Assembly: GCA_020536535.1 (NCBI GenBank)
Contig: JAHLWZ010000828.1
Span: forward strand, 1-64,000
Source of the DNA: Pelomyxa schiedti
Lineage: Eukaryota > Evosea > Pelobiontida > Pelomyxidae
Length of the DNA: 64,000 nt
Reading direction: 5' to 3'
Below the pieces are notes generated by a model, which saw nothing but the letters and a program-made list of their open reading frames with translations, ran no database searches and was not told the origin of the DNA. Within the stretch, counting starts at the first letter, position 1. Each line of letters opens with the position of its first letter. The position numbers were made by a program, and so were the translations under genes. This document shows, piece by piece, positions 11,436-22,981 of the stretch.

Positions 11436-14400
11436 TCAATTCCAGCCACTGGGAAGAATTTTTCCATCCGCACCCACAATCATGTCCTTGTATGCCACTG
11501 TTTGGTAATTGGGGTTGTGCTCAGGAGACTCTAGCACACGCCGCAGGTGAGCGTATGAATTGAGCCTGTCGATTGCCCAACCTGCGTCACTAGACGCACT
11601 GGGCAACAGTGACGTAATGGAGCAGAATTGCAACTGCTTCTTGAATTTATCTCCTAGTATAACGCTGAGTAGGGCTTGGAACGTGGACCTGTTTTGTGAT
11701 TGTTATTGCTGTGAATGAAGTGTGAATGTACCTGTGGGACACAATGGCCATCCGCTTATAAGTTCGGGATAATTTCACAATGCCTTGGTAAACCCGGTCA
11801 CACATCGACTCCCAATTCTCGAGAGTGATTTGTTTAAACACCTTCGGTGATGATGTTAGAAAATCTAGGGGAATTTGTGACAAAGGATAAAAACCTTCTT
11901 GTAAGTCGAATCAACAAGTGGACCAGTTGTCATAGTAGGATCCAATGCCGGAACTCCTTTCCTGTTAGTAACACTCATAAATTCCGCAAGTGCCGGTTCT
12001 ACTACATATTTTACGTTCAATATCTCCGCAATGATCTTTCGAATGTCAGTGACTTGTTCCAGGGGGAAAACCAACCTTCGCAGTGTGGAGTGCCCGTGTG
12101 AACGGGGAGGATACAATTACATCAATATTCTCAGTTTTCAATCGAAGAGCTAAATCTTCAGCTTGCTTGATGCCTTCATCAGAAAGTGGAGGGTCATGGG
12201 GGTACGTGGCTTTGGGAACCCATGTGAGATCCTCATAGTCAACTCGGAATCCATGCCTTTTTTCTTTTTAACTGCCCAAATAAAATAACTAGCTGAAAAA
12301 TATCTAACCTGCACAAGAAAATGGCATGTCTACTGGTGAATTTGCTATGCATTTCTTCAAACATTCTGATTGCATTGCGCAAACCGAAACAGAACATGTG
12401 ATCGACTTTGCCAGAGTTTTCTTGTGCTCGGCCAAGGTCAATTAAATACACCATAGGTTTCTGCGGTTCGTTGTCCAGTGAATCTATGAACAAGTTAACT
12501 TGACTTCGGGATTTAGGGGGTTAACCATATACAAATAAAAGCGATGCAGCTCGAAATCTGAACTCCGTCTGTGTTTCAAGTACAGGTTTTAGTTCTCTTA
12601 GCCTTGCAAGCCATTTTGGAATGAGTTCATATCGGTATGAATTTGTTTCTTTGTCTTTAATAAATTCCTGATTTAAGTTAATTTCGTAAGTGTAAGGGCT
12701 TCCCACTTTGAGGAATGCTATAATGTCTGTGTATGTCTGCACTGCATGCCGTGAAATAGTGCCTCCTGTATACCCAGCTACTCTTGTGCCTTAATGGCAT
12801 AAGGAAATAATCAACCAGAAGTTCATTCACCATAAGGTTGGCCAGGAACTTTGAGCATATCACTGGGTTCCCCAACTTTCAAGTCCAGGACTCTAGGTTT
12901 GAGGTATCCCTCAGTGACATTACGCATTATGATGTAAGGTACACCAGACATCATCACATGATCATACATCTTTGGAATAAACTTCTCTAGCTCAGGTAGT
13001 TTATCCCTTATTTGGTTATAGATGCACCATTCATTGTTCCCTAGGGTTTTGGGTCAGTTTGTTTTCTTTTTTGGCAACAAGGCAAAAACCTGATACAAGG
13101 GGCTTATAAATTCGATCACCACAAAGGAGCATCCCCCCATGACCAGCTACGCCTGCAAATGCTTCCATGGGAGGATGAGATGAGGTTGTCGATGTAGTAA
13201 CACTAGTAGTGGAACTTGTCGAAGTCTCACTGCTGGTTGGGGTGCTTGTTGGAAGGGTCGTTGTTGCTAATGGTGTTGTCGTGGCTGTTGCAGCAGTCGA
13301 GGAGGAAGGTGGTGCGATAGGAACTTCAGATTTGTTTGTGGATTGTGCAATAAACAAGTTGTGGCGTGAAACATGTTCTGTTATGGCATTTGTTTGCTCA
13401 TCAGCTACCTGCACTGTGTTACGAGTAGTGACGAAGAAAAGAGCTCACTCTTTCAACAGCTTGGCTGAGTAAGGTGTGTGTTTGCAAGTAGACACGACAA
13501 TATTTGGCTGCACTTTTCTTTACTTTTGGGGTGGACGTTGTTGTCGGAATATGTGTCGAAACCCACTCAAACATTTTCATGTAAGCTGAGTCATAGACAG
13601 AGTCACGATTTTCTGGAGATACCTCATACCCTAAGCAAGCAGTTAACTTCAAGAAATGAGGTAATAAAACAGACCAAATTTTCTTCCATTTACTGACACA
13701 TGTTGCTTATACGTTGGGGAGTTTCGTCTGTAGTTAATGATTACTTCCAGAATGCTGTCATACTTAGACAGCCACGCTTCTACGCAAACCGTTATAGAAC
13801 AACACGGGCCAAGCTGAAGATTGTGAGAATAACTTCACTCACCTTTCTTACTTTGACAGATTTGACTTTGAGGTCACAATCAATATCATCAAAGAACCAG
13901 GATATCAGATCAAGGTCGTCAACAACTGATGAATAGAAGACCTTTTTTATTTTGGTTTTTCCTCCCACTTACTTGGCATTACGCACTTCAATAATATCGT
14001 CTGTCACAGGTGTTGTATCGAGGGATTCAATAAGAATCGAGGGCACAGTGCCTAATACTTCATGGAGGTATGCCCTGGCATTAGAAAACTCCCGATCAAA
14101 TCTAGAATCGTAAGTGGGAAAACAGAAAAAAAAAGTTATTTCATCCACCGTCTGTGGAAGGCTACAATAAGAAGAGTCTCCTTTGCATCTGCAACGCCAC
14201 ATAAAACCGGGAGGTTTAGCAGGGGCTTTTCTGAGACAATTGTTTTTTTATAGTGTCTCAAGCATTTCTCTGTAAGATCTGGCTGCTGTACATAGGGTGT
14301 GCAAATGTAGACACAGTTGATGTCTGTTCTCAACAGAAGACGGTCCAGCTATCATTTGTTTCAGCAAACGGATTTTGGTAGGTTTAAATTCATTTGTTAT

Positions 14401-15476
14401 ATACCTCAAGCTGCGAATTTGTTCTAGAGGCTACAGCAACAACTTCACAGCTTGGGACCTTGGGGAGAATATTTTGGAGCACATGAGTGCCAAAGTTACC
14501 TGCGAAAATTAGAGTGGAGAGGGTATGTATCTGGGCAAACCGGTTCCAATCTGAAGCAGACGTAAATTTGGACTGGACACGGTTTGTGTGGTTTTTAGAG
14601 ACTCAGACACCATATCCATTATGCGTGCTGTTGCAATACAGTGCTCAGGTTTGCATAGGCGGGCAATTGCCTAAAGAAAAGTTTTAAACTTGTCATAAAG
14701 CAATGAAAGAAACCTTTCCCTGGGAAATGGCTAAAAAGTGGTTAATCTGAGCTGCTAAATTGTCTTGAATCATTTCAGGGGTAATCAAGTGCTCGTTTGA
14801 GGTGCCATCCCGAAGTTGGAGAATAATTTTGGGCATTTCATTACTGGGACAGATAGGAGACTGTAAAAGTGAGCAAACTAAAGGTAAATGGTAAGATACC
14901 TTCAATATAATTCGAAGTCCATCACCATACTCAAGATGCGATGTAAGGAGGTGTTCATACACAGCGGAACCCACACGAACAGGAATATCATCATTATGAA
15001 GAGCAACAGCAACAGAGAGGTCGAAGAATGTTGATGTGTTGACCACTTGTTCACAAGTGCCAGCAGTCTCTGGTACATTGTGACAAATAGTGATTGTTGT
15101 GGGATGGTTTTCGTTCACGAAGGCAGTAAGGTCAGAAATGATTCTCAGAAATCTGGCATGCCAACCACAAACCAATTCACAGTCTTGTTGTTGACACGCC
15201 TTATATTTTTTTTTTAATAAAAAAAATGAGGGAAGATGTAACACACTTGGTAAACGGCCCGAACAGACCCACTTAAAAGTGAAAGAGGTGCATCAAAGCA
15301 GAAGATAAAAGAAGATATCTTGCAGTAACTCTCAACAGCAGACAGTCGATCCTCTGGGTTTTCAGCAAAAATAGCCACTGCGTCGTAGCGGCCACCCTGT
15401 TCTATCCATAAGTTCGAAACAATAAAAGCAAAACAAGCATAGCACGGACCAGAACAGCTGCAGTTGCATCGGCCAT
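11436..15476 (-). CDS. Fused Gfo/Idh/MocA dehydrogenase - inositol polyphosphate kinase - histidine phosphatase
   Basis: One long multi-exon gene of about 1,000 residues. Start ATG at 15476. The first module (about 14690-15476) resembles a degenerate Gfo/Idh/MocA oxidoreductase. The second (about 13430-14680) is clearer: a Rossmann start RLLQIGTGNFGTHVLQ, then VYICTP, VSEKPL with the family lysine, VAFHRRW, and DDLDLISWFF. A Ser/Thr-rich linker follows (about 13170-13330). Next is an inositol polyphosphate kinase domain (about 12350-13160) with GVAGHGG, FIPKMYDHV, PRVLDLKVG (family motif PxxxDxKxG), RVAGY, FRFRAASLLFVY and VYLIDLGRA. The C-terminus is a histidine phosphatase domain with IFLCRHGFRVD, PPLSDEGIKQAED, SSPFTRALHTA and AIVSHR. 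Frames stay continuous across introns of about 40-65 nt at every junction I checked, including kinase to phosphatase (KFTSRHAIFLCRHG). Kinase plus phosphatase recalls PPIP5K/VIP1, but with a different kinase fold. Confidence 0.75.
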
Positions 15477-15848
15477 AGTGGTGAACACCGTCACGCCTGT
15501 CAATCCACGCGTTCCTTCGTTCATAGACGCGGAGTTTGCTTCAGCGACAACTACATGTACCACCTATGTCGTCAATGAGCGTTCTCCCTCCGTAACCCAT
15601 CCGTTGCACAAACAAGCCGACACACACAGGGGATGGCTTCATCCCAGACAGCAGTCTAATCAGCAGCAAGCCCCGCGGCCCACCACACGGCCCTCGTCCC
15701 ACCACGACGCAGCACCTGCACCCCGTCGTCCCCACCGCCGCCGCCGTGCTAGTGCTGGTGCTGTAGCTGTCCCCGGTCGCCAGTGCCGCACTCATCCTTT
15801 CGTTTTCTGGTTTTTTTCCCTGAAGGCCGCCAAAGCCGAAATTGCAAT
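15477..15848. promoter_or_regulatory. Divergent intergenic region
   Basis: 372 bp between the start codons of two genes transcribed away from each other. It presumably holds both promoters. Frames that cross it on the plus strand are not supported by any family motif. No defined promoter element recognised. Confidence 0.5.
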
Positions 15849-17312
15849 ATGCGGGGAAGAGGGGGCCGCGGCAGGAGTGCGAGCGGAGTGGGTCCGCACG
15901 ATGCGGGAAGCAGGGGCAAGCGGGGTCGGCCAGGGGAAGAAGGCGGCAGGGGGGGTGGCGAGGAGGACGGCGTCGCGGATGTGGTGTCCAGGGAGGAGCT
16001 GAGGAAACGGAGGCCGATATACATGGATGCGTTCACCTCGTTCCGCAGGGAGATGGGTATGGACGACGAGGCCGCGGGTGCTAATGCGGCCGGGGAGCCC
16101 ATCCAGGGGAAGGACTTGGCAAGGCAGAAGGAGAAACACGAGGCGGAAGTAAAACGGCTAGCACAAGGGACAAAGCAGGAAGCAAAGGAGGACAAGTCTG
16201 TACTGGTCGCTAGAATTCCGGAAACTGCAACTCCGGAGGAGCTGCAGGCTTTCTTGTCTGTAAAGGCTGGACGTGTCAGGTACTTCGGCTGTCGTTGTGA
16301 TACATGGCTTATTCTGATCTCACTCAAACTCAAGGACGGTTACATTCAAGTACAAGCGGAAGAAGAAGGGCGAAAAAAAGTTCACTGGCACGGCAGTGGT
16401 GGAGATGGCCAAGTTGCAAAGTGCCTATAAAGTATTCTCAAATCTCTTCCCTATTCCAAAATTTAGCACAACAAAACGCAGGCTGTGGAACTGGATGGTC
16501 ATAGCTTCCAAGGCGCATTACTAAAAATTAAGAGGATGGACCCAACTTCTACAAAGCTTAAGAAACTGCATAATGCCCTTGTCGACGAAGAGGCCAGTAT
16601 TTTTGTTGGCAACCTGGCCTTTGGAACTTCTGAGATAACTCTACAAAAAGGTAAGGCCCACCTTTGGCATAGAAAACAAACACGCTTACATTACTATTTA
16701 GTTTTTAGTCGATATGGAGATGTGATCCGAGTCAGTTTGCCTCGAAACAAAGTAACCAAGCATCCCCGTGGATTTGCTGTTGTAGAATTTGCCGGTGCTG
16801 CCAGTGCCAAGCATGCGGCAATGAAACACAACGGAAAGACCATCGATGGAAGCCCCGTTGTTGTGAAAGTCTACACCGACCCCCACGACGAACCCGGGGA
16901 GCAGGTAACACATCAAGTAAGGCGGCTAGACAACATCGCAAGTGAACCCTTGGCAACAGGATCATCAGTGAAAGAGGCAGCACCAAGTGAGACCTCCGAT
17001 GTGAGTGACAGAGTTCTGGAGCTGTTCACAGGGCCAACCAGAGGCAGGGGTCGTGGGATGGACATGGGGAGTGGAAGGGGAAGGGGAACAGGGAGAGGAA
17101 GAGGAAGAGGAAGGGGAATGGGAATGGGAATGGGAATGGGAATTAGAGGAGGATTTGCAACTGCAGCAGGCAGAGGCAGAGGCAGAGGCAGAGGAAGGGG
17201 TACAGGCACAGGGACCAGGGGAAGAGGACGAGGCACCAGAGGCAGGGGCCGCCGAGGAAGCAGCTCTGCCGACGGACCCTCACCCCCAAGTACCAAAAGA
17301 AGGATGGTATAG
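15849..17312 (+). CDS. Two-RRM RNA-binding protein with Arg/Gly-rich C-terminus (RBM34/Nop12-like)
   Basis: Starts MRGRGGRGRS. The first RRM begins SVLVARIPETATPEELQAFL and continues after introns (about 16279-16331 and 16431-16481) with TVTFKYKRKKKG and TGTAVVEM. The second RRM has ASIFVGNLAFG, YGDVIRVSLPRN, HPRGFAVVEFA and GSPVVVKVY. The tail (about 17038-17270) is a low-complexity run of RG, GMG and TRGRG repeats, then ends STKRRMV. The layout of two RRMs with a charged N-terminus recalls nucleolar RBM34/Nop12, which act in large-subunit ribosome assembly. That assignment is tentative. RG-rich tails commonly bind RNA and nucleolar proteins and may be arginine-methylated. AATAAA lies about 66 bp after the stop. 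Confidence 0.75.
17040..17240 (+). repeat. Low-complexity tandem repeat encoding RG/GM runs
   Basis: Purine-rich short tandem units, including several copies of GGGAAT (about 17115-17142) and of GGCAGA (about 17168-17195), encode GMGMGMG and RGRGRG. Likely polymorphic in length. Confidence 0.8.
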
Positions 17313-17437
17313 CCACTCGACCCACACCGCCAAGTTTTAAAACAACCTGCAGTTTTCTTTATGAGAAGAGCTACCACAAATAAAACAAAGAGAAAAAACA
17401 AGGAAAAAGCAACGAAACCCAACCAAAGCAACCCCTC

Positions 17438-19155
17438 ATGGCCCAACCAACAGCAAGCGTTCCCGCTGCCACAACAAGCAACACCCCAGCCGCCGCAGCT
17501 ACGCCAGCTACAGCGACAGCGACAGCAACAGCGGCACCAGCGCCGGTGGTGGTTCGCGTGAGCAGGGCCACGGTTGGGGCGCTGGGCACATTCGGGTCAA
17601 CGGGGGTGGAGGGCGCACAGGGCGTTGGGACGGCGTCCCCGCATGCCATTCTTGTATCCCCCAAGCCCGACGCTTTCCCTCGTATCAACCACGTAACTTC
17701 CCTTCCTATTTATTACTTAAACCACTTGTACTGGCAATAATGTTCGTTAGATTGCTGAAGAGTTCCCGCCGCACGTAACTTGCAGCCCAGACGAGTTTTT
17801 AACGAGGAGTGAGAGCAATCCTGAACTCCGAAAACAACTTAAGAACAAGGTTTTATGGCACTCTTGTCCACCCAGCGATTTAATGTGCACTGTTCTAGGT
17901 ACGCAAGTGTGCCGGGTGTGGCAAACCAAATGCTTTCACCTTGACCAACTGTAATGCATGTGGTGCCTCTCTAGCGTCAGTGCCGATTTCATTCACTGAT
18001 AACGTTTTCACAGCATTCATGTGTGTGAATATTGAATATTTGTGTGGTTTCTGACTGAAATAGTTATGGAATCGAGAAGGGTGCCTTCCCTTTCACTATT
18101 TCTATACGCAAGCAAAGCGAAGGCTTTATCACGTTTGACGATTTACTGTCCTTGTCCCCCTGCCATGTGAACTCCATTCCCACAACACAGTAATTTCCTC
18201 AAAACCTATTCTATGGGAGGGTGCAAACGTAATTTTTACACTCAGGTTTATCCCGGATTGGCGCTACCTTCTTCGAAGACCAGCTGAGGGTCTTGCCTTA
18301 ATTAGGCAATTACACTCACATTCATCTTCTGTTGCTGTTGAGCAATTCCTTGCCAAGTAGCCACTTTATTTCATACCGGCACTCATTTTTTCCAGTCCGG
18401 AGTATCGTTCTCGTGTTCTTAGCCCTGCAGCCAATAAGATGTCTCCTGCAGAAATTATCGCCCACACTGCTTGTGGATTCAATTATCCCCCTTCCCAATA
18501 CCAGCTTCATTTGCAATTTATTGTGCCACCATTGATGCCATTTCAATATTACATGTACTTGATTGGGAACCATTTCACAAAAGGGAGATTCTTCCCGTAA
18601 GTAACATTTGTAGGTTCCAACAACTAAATCTACAAATATAGCTTTGAGTATGTTGAGGCTGTCTTAAAGTTAAACGAGGTATTCTATCAAGTACGATTAG
18701 TGGTACTAATGAGCTGAATAAGGTTTATCCAGTTGATGATGACACTCCAATCGAGACTATAATGGCGCACTTTGCTACAAAGGGTGTTGACTATGACAAG
18801 ATTCACCAAGAATGCTACGACAGGTTTTTCCCTCGCAAAGGCCACATTTCCATTACAATCTTCTCACTAAACCCGAAGGTATGGAGCAAGCCACAGACTT
18901 CTCTCCAACTGGCTCCCGGACTCCTTCAATGGTTTTGTTGCCAACAACAAACTGTTCACGTTCACAGGCCCTGATCCCGCCAACCCGGAAATTCTCACGG
19001 CCCAATTGGATGCGGCAGGGGACCCCAAGGCCATCCAAGCCGCCGACAAACTAGCACTCCAGAACTTTGGCAGACCCTACAAGACGGCAACCGCCACATC
19101 GGGCACATACTACGCCCACGCCAAGTCTTTCCCTGGCGGCATGGCCATGTGGTGA
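17438..19155 (+). CDS. Zinc-ribbon protein with HIT/GalT-like domain (tentative)
   Basis: The N-terminus is an Ala/Thr-rich leader. Then comes a short alpha-helical part (about 17755-17850) and a four-cysteine zinc ribbon: CAGCGKPNAF and CNACGAS, like a RanBP2-type or ribbon finger. The conserved C-terminal region has FPFTISIRKQ, ITFDDLLSL, CHVNSIPT, IPDWRYLLRRPAEGLALI, YPPSQYQLHLQFIVPP and FTKGRFFPFEYVEAV. QxHxQ-like spacing in QYQLHLQ suggests a HIT/galactose-1-phosphate uridylyltransferase fold, but I cannot confirm it. A 79-nt intron (about 18823-18901) joins CYDR to LLSNWLPDSFNGFV, and the end is GGMAMW. The Sel1 gene starts 73 bp after the stop on the same strand. Confidence 0.5.
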
Positions 19156-19228
19156 TGCCACATGCCCGCACACGAGATATAAACAGAAAAATTTCTCGTC
19201 TACCTCGTTTTTTCCACCATTGATTGGC

Positions 19229-21055
19229 ATGCAACTTGGGGGTGCGGCTGACGTCCTCCTGTTCGAGTCGGTCTGGGGGCAACAGCAGAGGCGCACGCAG
19301 GGGACCGGCGGGTGCACGACAGGGGAGGCCACCAACAACCGGGCGCAGGGGGAGAGCAGGGACGGGGGAGCGGGAGTGAAGGCCCTGCTGTGCTTTGAGA
19401 GCAGGGAGTTCGCTGCGTGCGTGGGCACGTGCATGGAGGCCCTGGCCCACGACCCCAGGCACGTCGTTGGCCTCTTGCTTCTGCGCTTGCTGTGGCGGTG
19501 GCAGCCCTGCGTCGTCCCACAATCCTGTCAGCACTCCATTCCCCCGCAATTGTTAATTCTCCAGCGGGACTGCACGGCCTCGGATCTGCGCTACGCGTTG
19601 GCCTCCATCGCCCGGGCGTGCTCCCTGTCTTCGCCCTCGTATTTGTCTTCGCCTTCGTCTTCGCTGTCATCTACATTATCGTCGTCATTGTCGATATCCC
19701 CGTCACCGCAGCCGCAATGCAGAAAGGCAATTGTGGGAGACTGTGGGAACGAGGACATCGAGGAGCTGATGTCTCGGTCTTGTTGTGAGGCTATGGATTT
19801 AGTTGGTGTTTTTGCCTCTGCTGTGATTGTATTGGCAGCCATTAGATACTTTGGAGTGGGGGGAATCAGGCCCAACAGCGCTGAAGCCGCGAAGTTGTAT
19901 TCAGTGGCAGCCAGTTCAAAGCAGCAGCACCCTGTGGCGCTGTTTAATCTCGCCGTTCTCACAGCAATGGGTGACGGTGTGGAGAAGAACAATGCCGCTG
20001 CAAAAACTTTACTTGAAAGCGCAGCCAAGCAATCTCATGTGGGTGCTCAGTACCATTTGGCTGCGATTTACTATTCTGAGCGCAACTTCCAAGGTGCAAT
20101 TGTTCTCTATACGCAGGCTGCTGCCCAGGGGGACGACAATGCCTTGTGCAGTCTGGCTCGCATGTATAGGAGAGGCGATGGAGTTTTGAAAAATGTTTGC
20201 CTCTGCGCTGCTCTACTTCAGCGTGCAGCTCAGCAGGGAAATGTTGATGCATGCATTGACCTGGGCCAAATGTATTTTATAGGGGAAGGTGTTGCAAAAG
20301 TCAATGAAAAGGAAGCACTGCGGCTATTCAGAGTTGCAGCCGACCAGGGAAACGCCGGAGCACAATTCAACCTTGCCCTCTTACACAGTAGAGGCGAGGG
20401 AGGCCTGGTGCGTGACAGAAGGGAAGCGTGTAAGTTATACAGCCTTGCAGCCGCTCAAGGACATGCCAGTGCGAAAGTAAACTTGTCTCAGATGACACAC
20501 TACTACACCAGCGGAACTGTGCGCGGAGGTGCCTACGTACCACATGAAAAACTAGTGCATGCCTTCTATCAAAGTGTGCAAGAGCTGCGGAAAAGCCTCC
20601 CACCCTCCCCCCTGAAGGTTTCGGCCTTTATTCAATCCCTGCAGTTGGCTGCACAAGGAGGCGATGGTCAGGCACTGTGCAAGATAGCCACATTACATCT
20701 GATTCAGAACAACGGAGTCATTCCATACAACCCGGTTCTTTCAGCACAACTCTACTCACAGGCCTCCGACCTCGGACATGCCCCTGCACAAGTTCTGCTA
20801 GGTGAATTGTTTGTTCATGGTGGCCTGGATTCTGCCTTTGCCTACGATGAAGCCAGAGCTGCCCGCCTGTTTGCCCTTGCGACAAACAAGGGGGAAACCA
20901 GAGGACAGGCCAATCTGGGTTGGATGTACCTCTGTGGTGCTGGTGGGTTGGTTGTGGACTTGGCAGAGGCAAGGCAACACCTCACTAGTGCTTCGAGGAG
21001 AGGGGACATGAGGGCAAATGAAGGGTTAAGGGAATTGGACAGCTTAATGAGCTGA
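19229..21055 (+). CDS. Sel1-like repeat protein
   Basis: Intronless, about 608 residues from the ATG at 19229; upstream in-frame methionines would overlap the previous gene. The first 200 residues are Ala/Ser/Leu-rich without a known domain and include a Ser-rich stretch (about 19625-19705). From about 19840 on there are Sel1 repeats of 36-38 residues, such as AAKLYSVAASSKQQHPVALF, GDGVEKNNAAAKTLLESAA, NACLDLGQMYFIGEGV and GQANLGWMYLCGAGGLVVD. Sel1 solenoids act as adaptors, for example in ER-associated degradation or signalling. Stop TGA at 21053, with AATAAA only 3 nt later. Confidence 0.85.
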   Translation: MQLGGAADVLLFESVWGQQQRRTQGTGGCTTGEATNNRAQGESRDGGAGVKALLCFESREFAACVGTCMEALAHDPRHVVGLLLLRLLWRWQPCVVPQSCQHSIPPQLLILQRDCTASDLRYALASIARACSLSSPSYLSSPSSSLSSTLSSSLSISPSPQPQCRKAIVGDCGNEDIEELMSRSCCEAMDLVGVFASAVIVLAAIRYFGVGGIRPNSAEAAKLYSVAASSKQQHPVALFNLAVLTAMGDGVEKNNAAAKTLLESAAKQSHVGAQYHLAAIYYSERNFQGAIVLYTQAAAQGDDNALCSLARMYRRGDGVLKNVCLCAALLQRAAQQGNVDACIDLGQMYFIGEGVAKVNEKEALRLFRVAADQGNAGAQFNLALLHSRGEGGLVRDRREACKLYSLAAAQGHASAKVNLSQMTHYYTSGTVRGGAYVPHEKLVHAFYQSVQELRKSLPPSPLKVSAFIQSLQLAAQGGDGQALCKIATLHLIQNNGVIPYNPVLSAQLYSQASDLGHAPAQVLLGELFVHGGLDSAFAYDEARAARLFALATNKGETRGQANLGWMYLCGAGGLVVDLAEARQHLTSASRRGDMRANEGLRELDSLMS

Positions 21056-21057
21056 CC

Positions 21058-21063
21058 AATAAA
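21058..21063 (+). promoter_or_regulatory. Polyadenylation signal of the Sel1 gene
   Basis: AATAAA begins 3 nt after the stop codon, so the 3' UTR must be extremely short. This fits the 62-bp gap to the convergent dipeptidase gene. Confidence 0.5.
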
Positions 21064-21117
21064 GTAAAGGGGAACTTGTAGAAAGAAAAAACAAAAGCCA
21101 ATTTTTTTTATTTTAGT

Positions 21118-22981
21118 TTAATTCTGAAGGTCCTTAAGGATGGCAACAACCCAGTGGAGAAGCTCTGCACCACTGGCGATCTCACATATCTCGCTGGGAG
21201 AGTGTGGGTTCTTGACCTCAGGGCCAATGGAAATGGCCTCACAGTTGGGAAGCTTTTCAAGGAAAATTCCGCACTCAAGGCCGGCGTGAATGGCGTAAAC
21301 GCGGCAAGCCTTCCCGAAGAGGGTGGAGTGAGTGGCTTGCGCTACTTTAGCAAGGCGAGAGGTAGGAACTGGGAGCCAGCCGGGATATTTGCCGGTAATG
21401 GAGAGACTTCCACCAACAAGGTCGGTGATAGCTTGCATGTGCTGCAGGCAATTAGAAGAATAAGGGGGAGTAAACGCAAACCTGCTCGATCTCATGCCAC
21501 TGGGAGTCACGAGAAGTGCGAGCAAGTCCAATGGCCTTGAAAGAGTCTTCAGTCCACTCGACCAGGGTTGTTGCCATAGAGGTCTCAACAAGCCCGGAAA
21601 TCTCGGCACTCATGCGCATTGGGTGGCAAGGAGCAAGCTTCCAAAGGTTGAAAATGGTTCGCGAGTGTTGGCGAGTCAAAGGAATGGGGGCTGTGTCAAG
21701 TGGCTTGATAACAAGGTGGATGCCTGTGGGTTCCTGGGTCTGGTACTCCATCTGTTATAGCCCAAATGTTAAAAACAACAAGATGTACTTAAATATCTTA
21801 CTTCGAGCATCTTAGACACAGCAATAACCTCAGCCTTGAATTTGTCCACGTTGGCAGCTGGAACAACAACAGTAGCGTCACAAGCACGAGGGATAGCATT
21901 GCGAGCTGATCCACCAGTCAGATGGGCAAGGGAAAAGCCAGTATCCCAGGCAGATAGAAGCATTCTGGCAACAAGCTACATTGTGTTGGGTCAGTGGTCG
22001 GTGAGGAAAGTCGGTACCTTGAAGGCGTTGGCTCTGTGAAGGTGAATATCTACCCCAGAGTGCCCACCACTGAGGCCAGAAACAGAAACGAGGAGGGGTA
22101 CACCATCAACAATTGGCTCCCTCTTAATTGGGATGCTAATTGCAATGTTGGCACCGCCAGCACTCCCAAGGCAAAGAGCATTCTTATCTTCAGAGTCCAG
22201 ATTGATTATGTACTAAAGTGCAATTTAGGACTCATAGGAAACATTTGCGGGCCAACCTTGGTCTTGGGGCAAAGGAAAGACGCCTCCAGTCCCTGAGCTC
22301 CAGTTGTACCAACTTCCTCATCCTCCGTGCACAAGAATTCAATCTTGGGGTGAGGAATGGTCTTGTTCTCAAGGATTGCCAGTGCGGTGGCAATTCCTGT
22401 AAAAAGCCTTAGTTACTAAATCCAACAAAGACTCGAAATACCCATTCCGTCGTCAGCACCCAAACTAGTTCCCTCGCTTGCAAGCCACTCGCCCTTGATA
22501 ATTGGCCACACAGGTTCAGTCTGAGAATGACAAGTTAAAAACAAAAATACTGTAAAATCTCAAAAAAATAGGCCGCAATTAACAAGAAATAGAGTAAAAC
22601 AATAGGAAATAAGTCAAACGCACCATCATATCATAAGTAGGACGGACAGATGGGTCATGAGCGCCAACAATGTCCTGGTGAGCTTGAAGGCACACAGTTG
22701 GTGCACTCTCGTATCCTGGAGACGCCGGCTTAACTATTTTAATGTTCTTGGCTGCGTCAATCGCGTATTCAAGTCCCCATTCCTTCGCAACAGCAGCCAA
22801 TTTGTTTCTTATCTAGCGTGCCGTTAGAAGACTCAAAGTAAAAAAAAAAAAAAACCTGAGCGGTGTTGCCGGAGGTCCTGGGAATTTCGGTGCACCACAA
22901 CATCCATTTCCAGAGTGCCTTGGGCTCAGGAAGTTGCTCCAACAAACGTCTGCATCTTTCGGTCTGGAGTTCAGTGGCCAT
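21118..22981 (-). CDS. pepD: Cytosol non-specific dipeptidase (M20C, PepD-like)
   Basis: Metallopeptidase of family M20C, the aminoacyl-histidine/non-specific dipeptidase of bacteria. Starts MATELQTERC. Motifs in order are KALWKWMLWCTEIPR, PTVCLQAHQDIV (zinc ligand H and Asp), SEGTSLGADDGMG (bridging Asp), LCTEDEEVGTTGAQGLEA (Glu-Glu), GGSARNAIPR, SMATTLVEW, YPGWLPV, and VYAIHAGLECGIF followed by ISIGPEVKNPHSP (His ligand). About eight exons with introns of 40-60 nt show that it is a true nuclear gene, not contamination. It probably supplies amino acids by cleaving dipeptides in the cytosol. Convergent with the Sel1 gene, 62 bp apart. Confidence 0.92.

Noticed and set aside
15478..16002. Plus-strand frame starting in the divergent intergenic region
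   Set aside because: Reads the RRM exon in another frame; no family motif.
16913..17446. Minus-strand Pro/Leu-rich frame
   Set aside because: Antisense of the RG-rich repeat; low complexity only.
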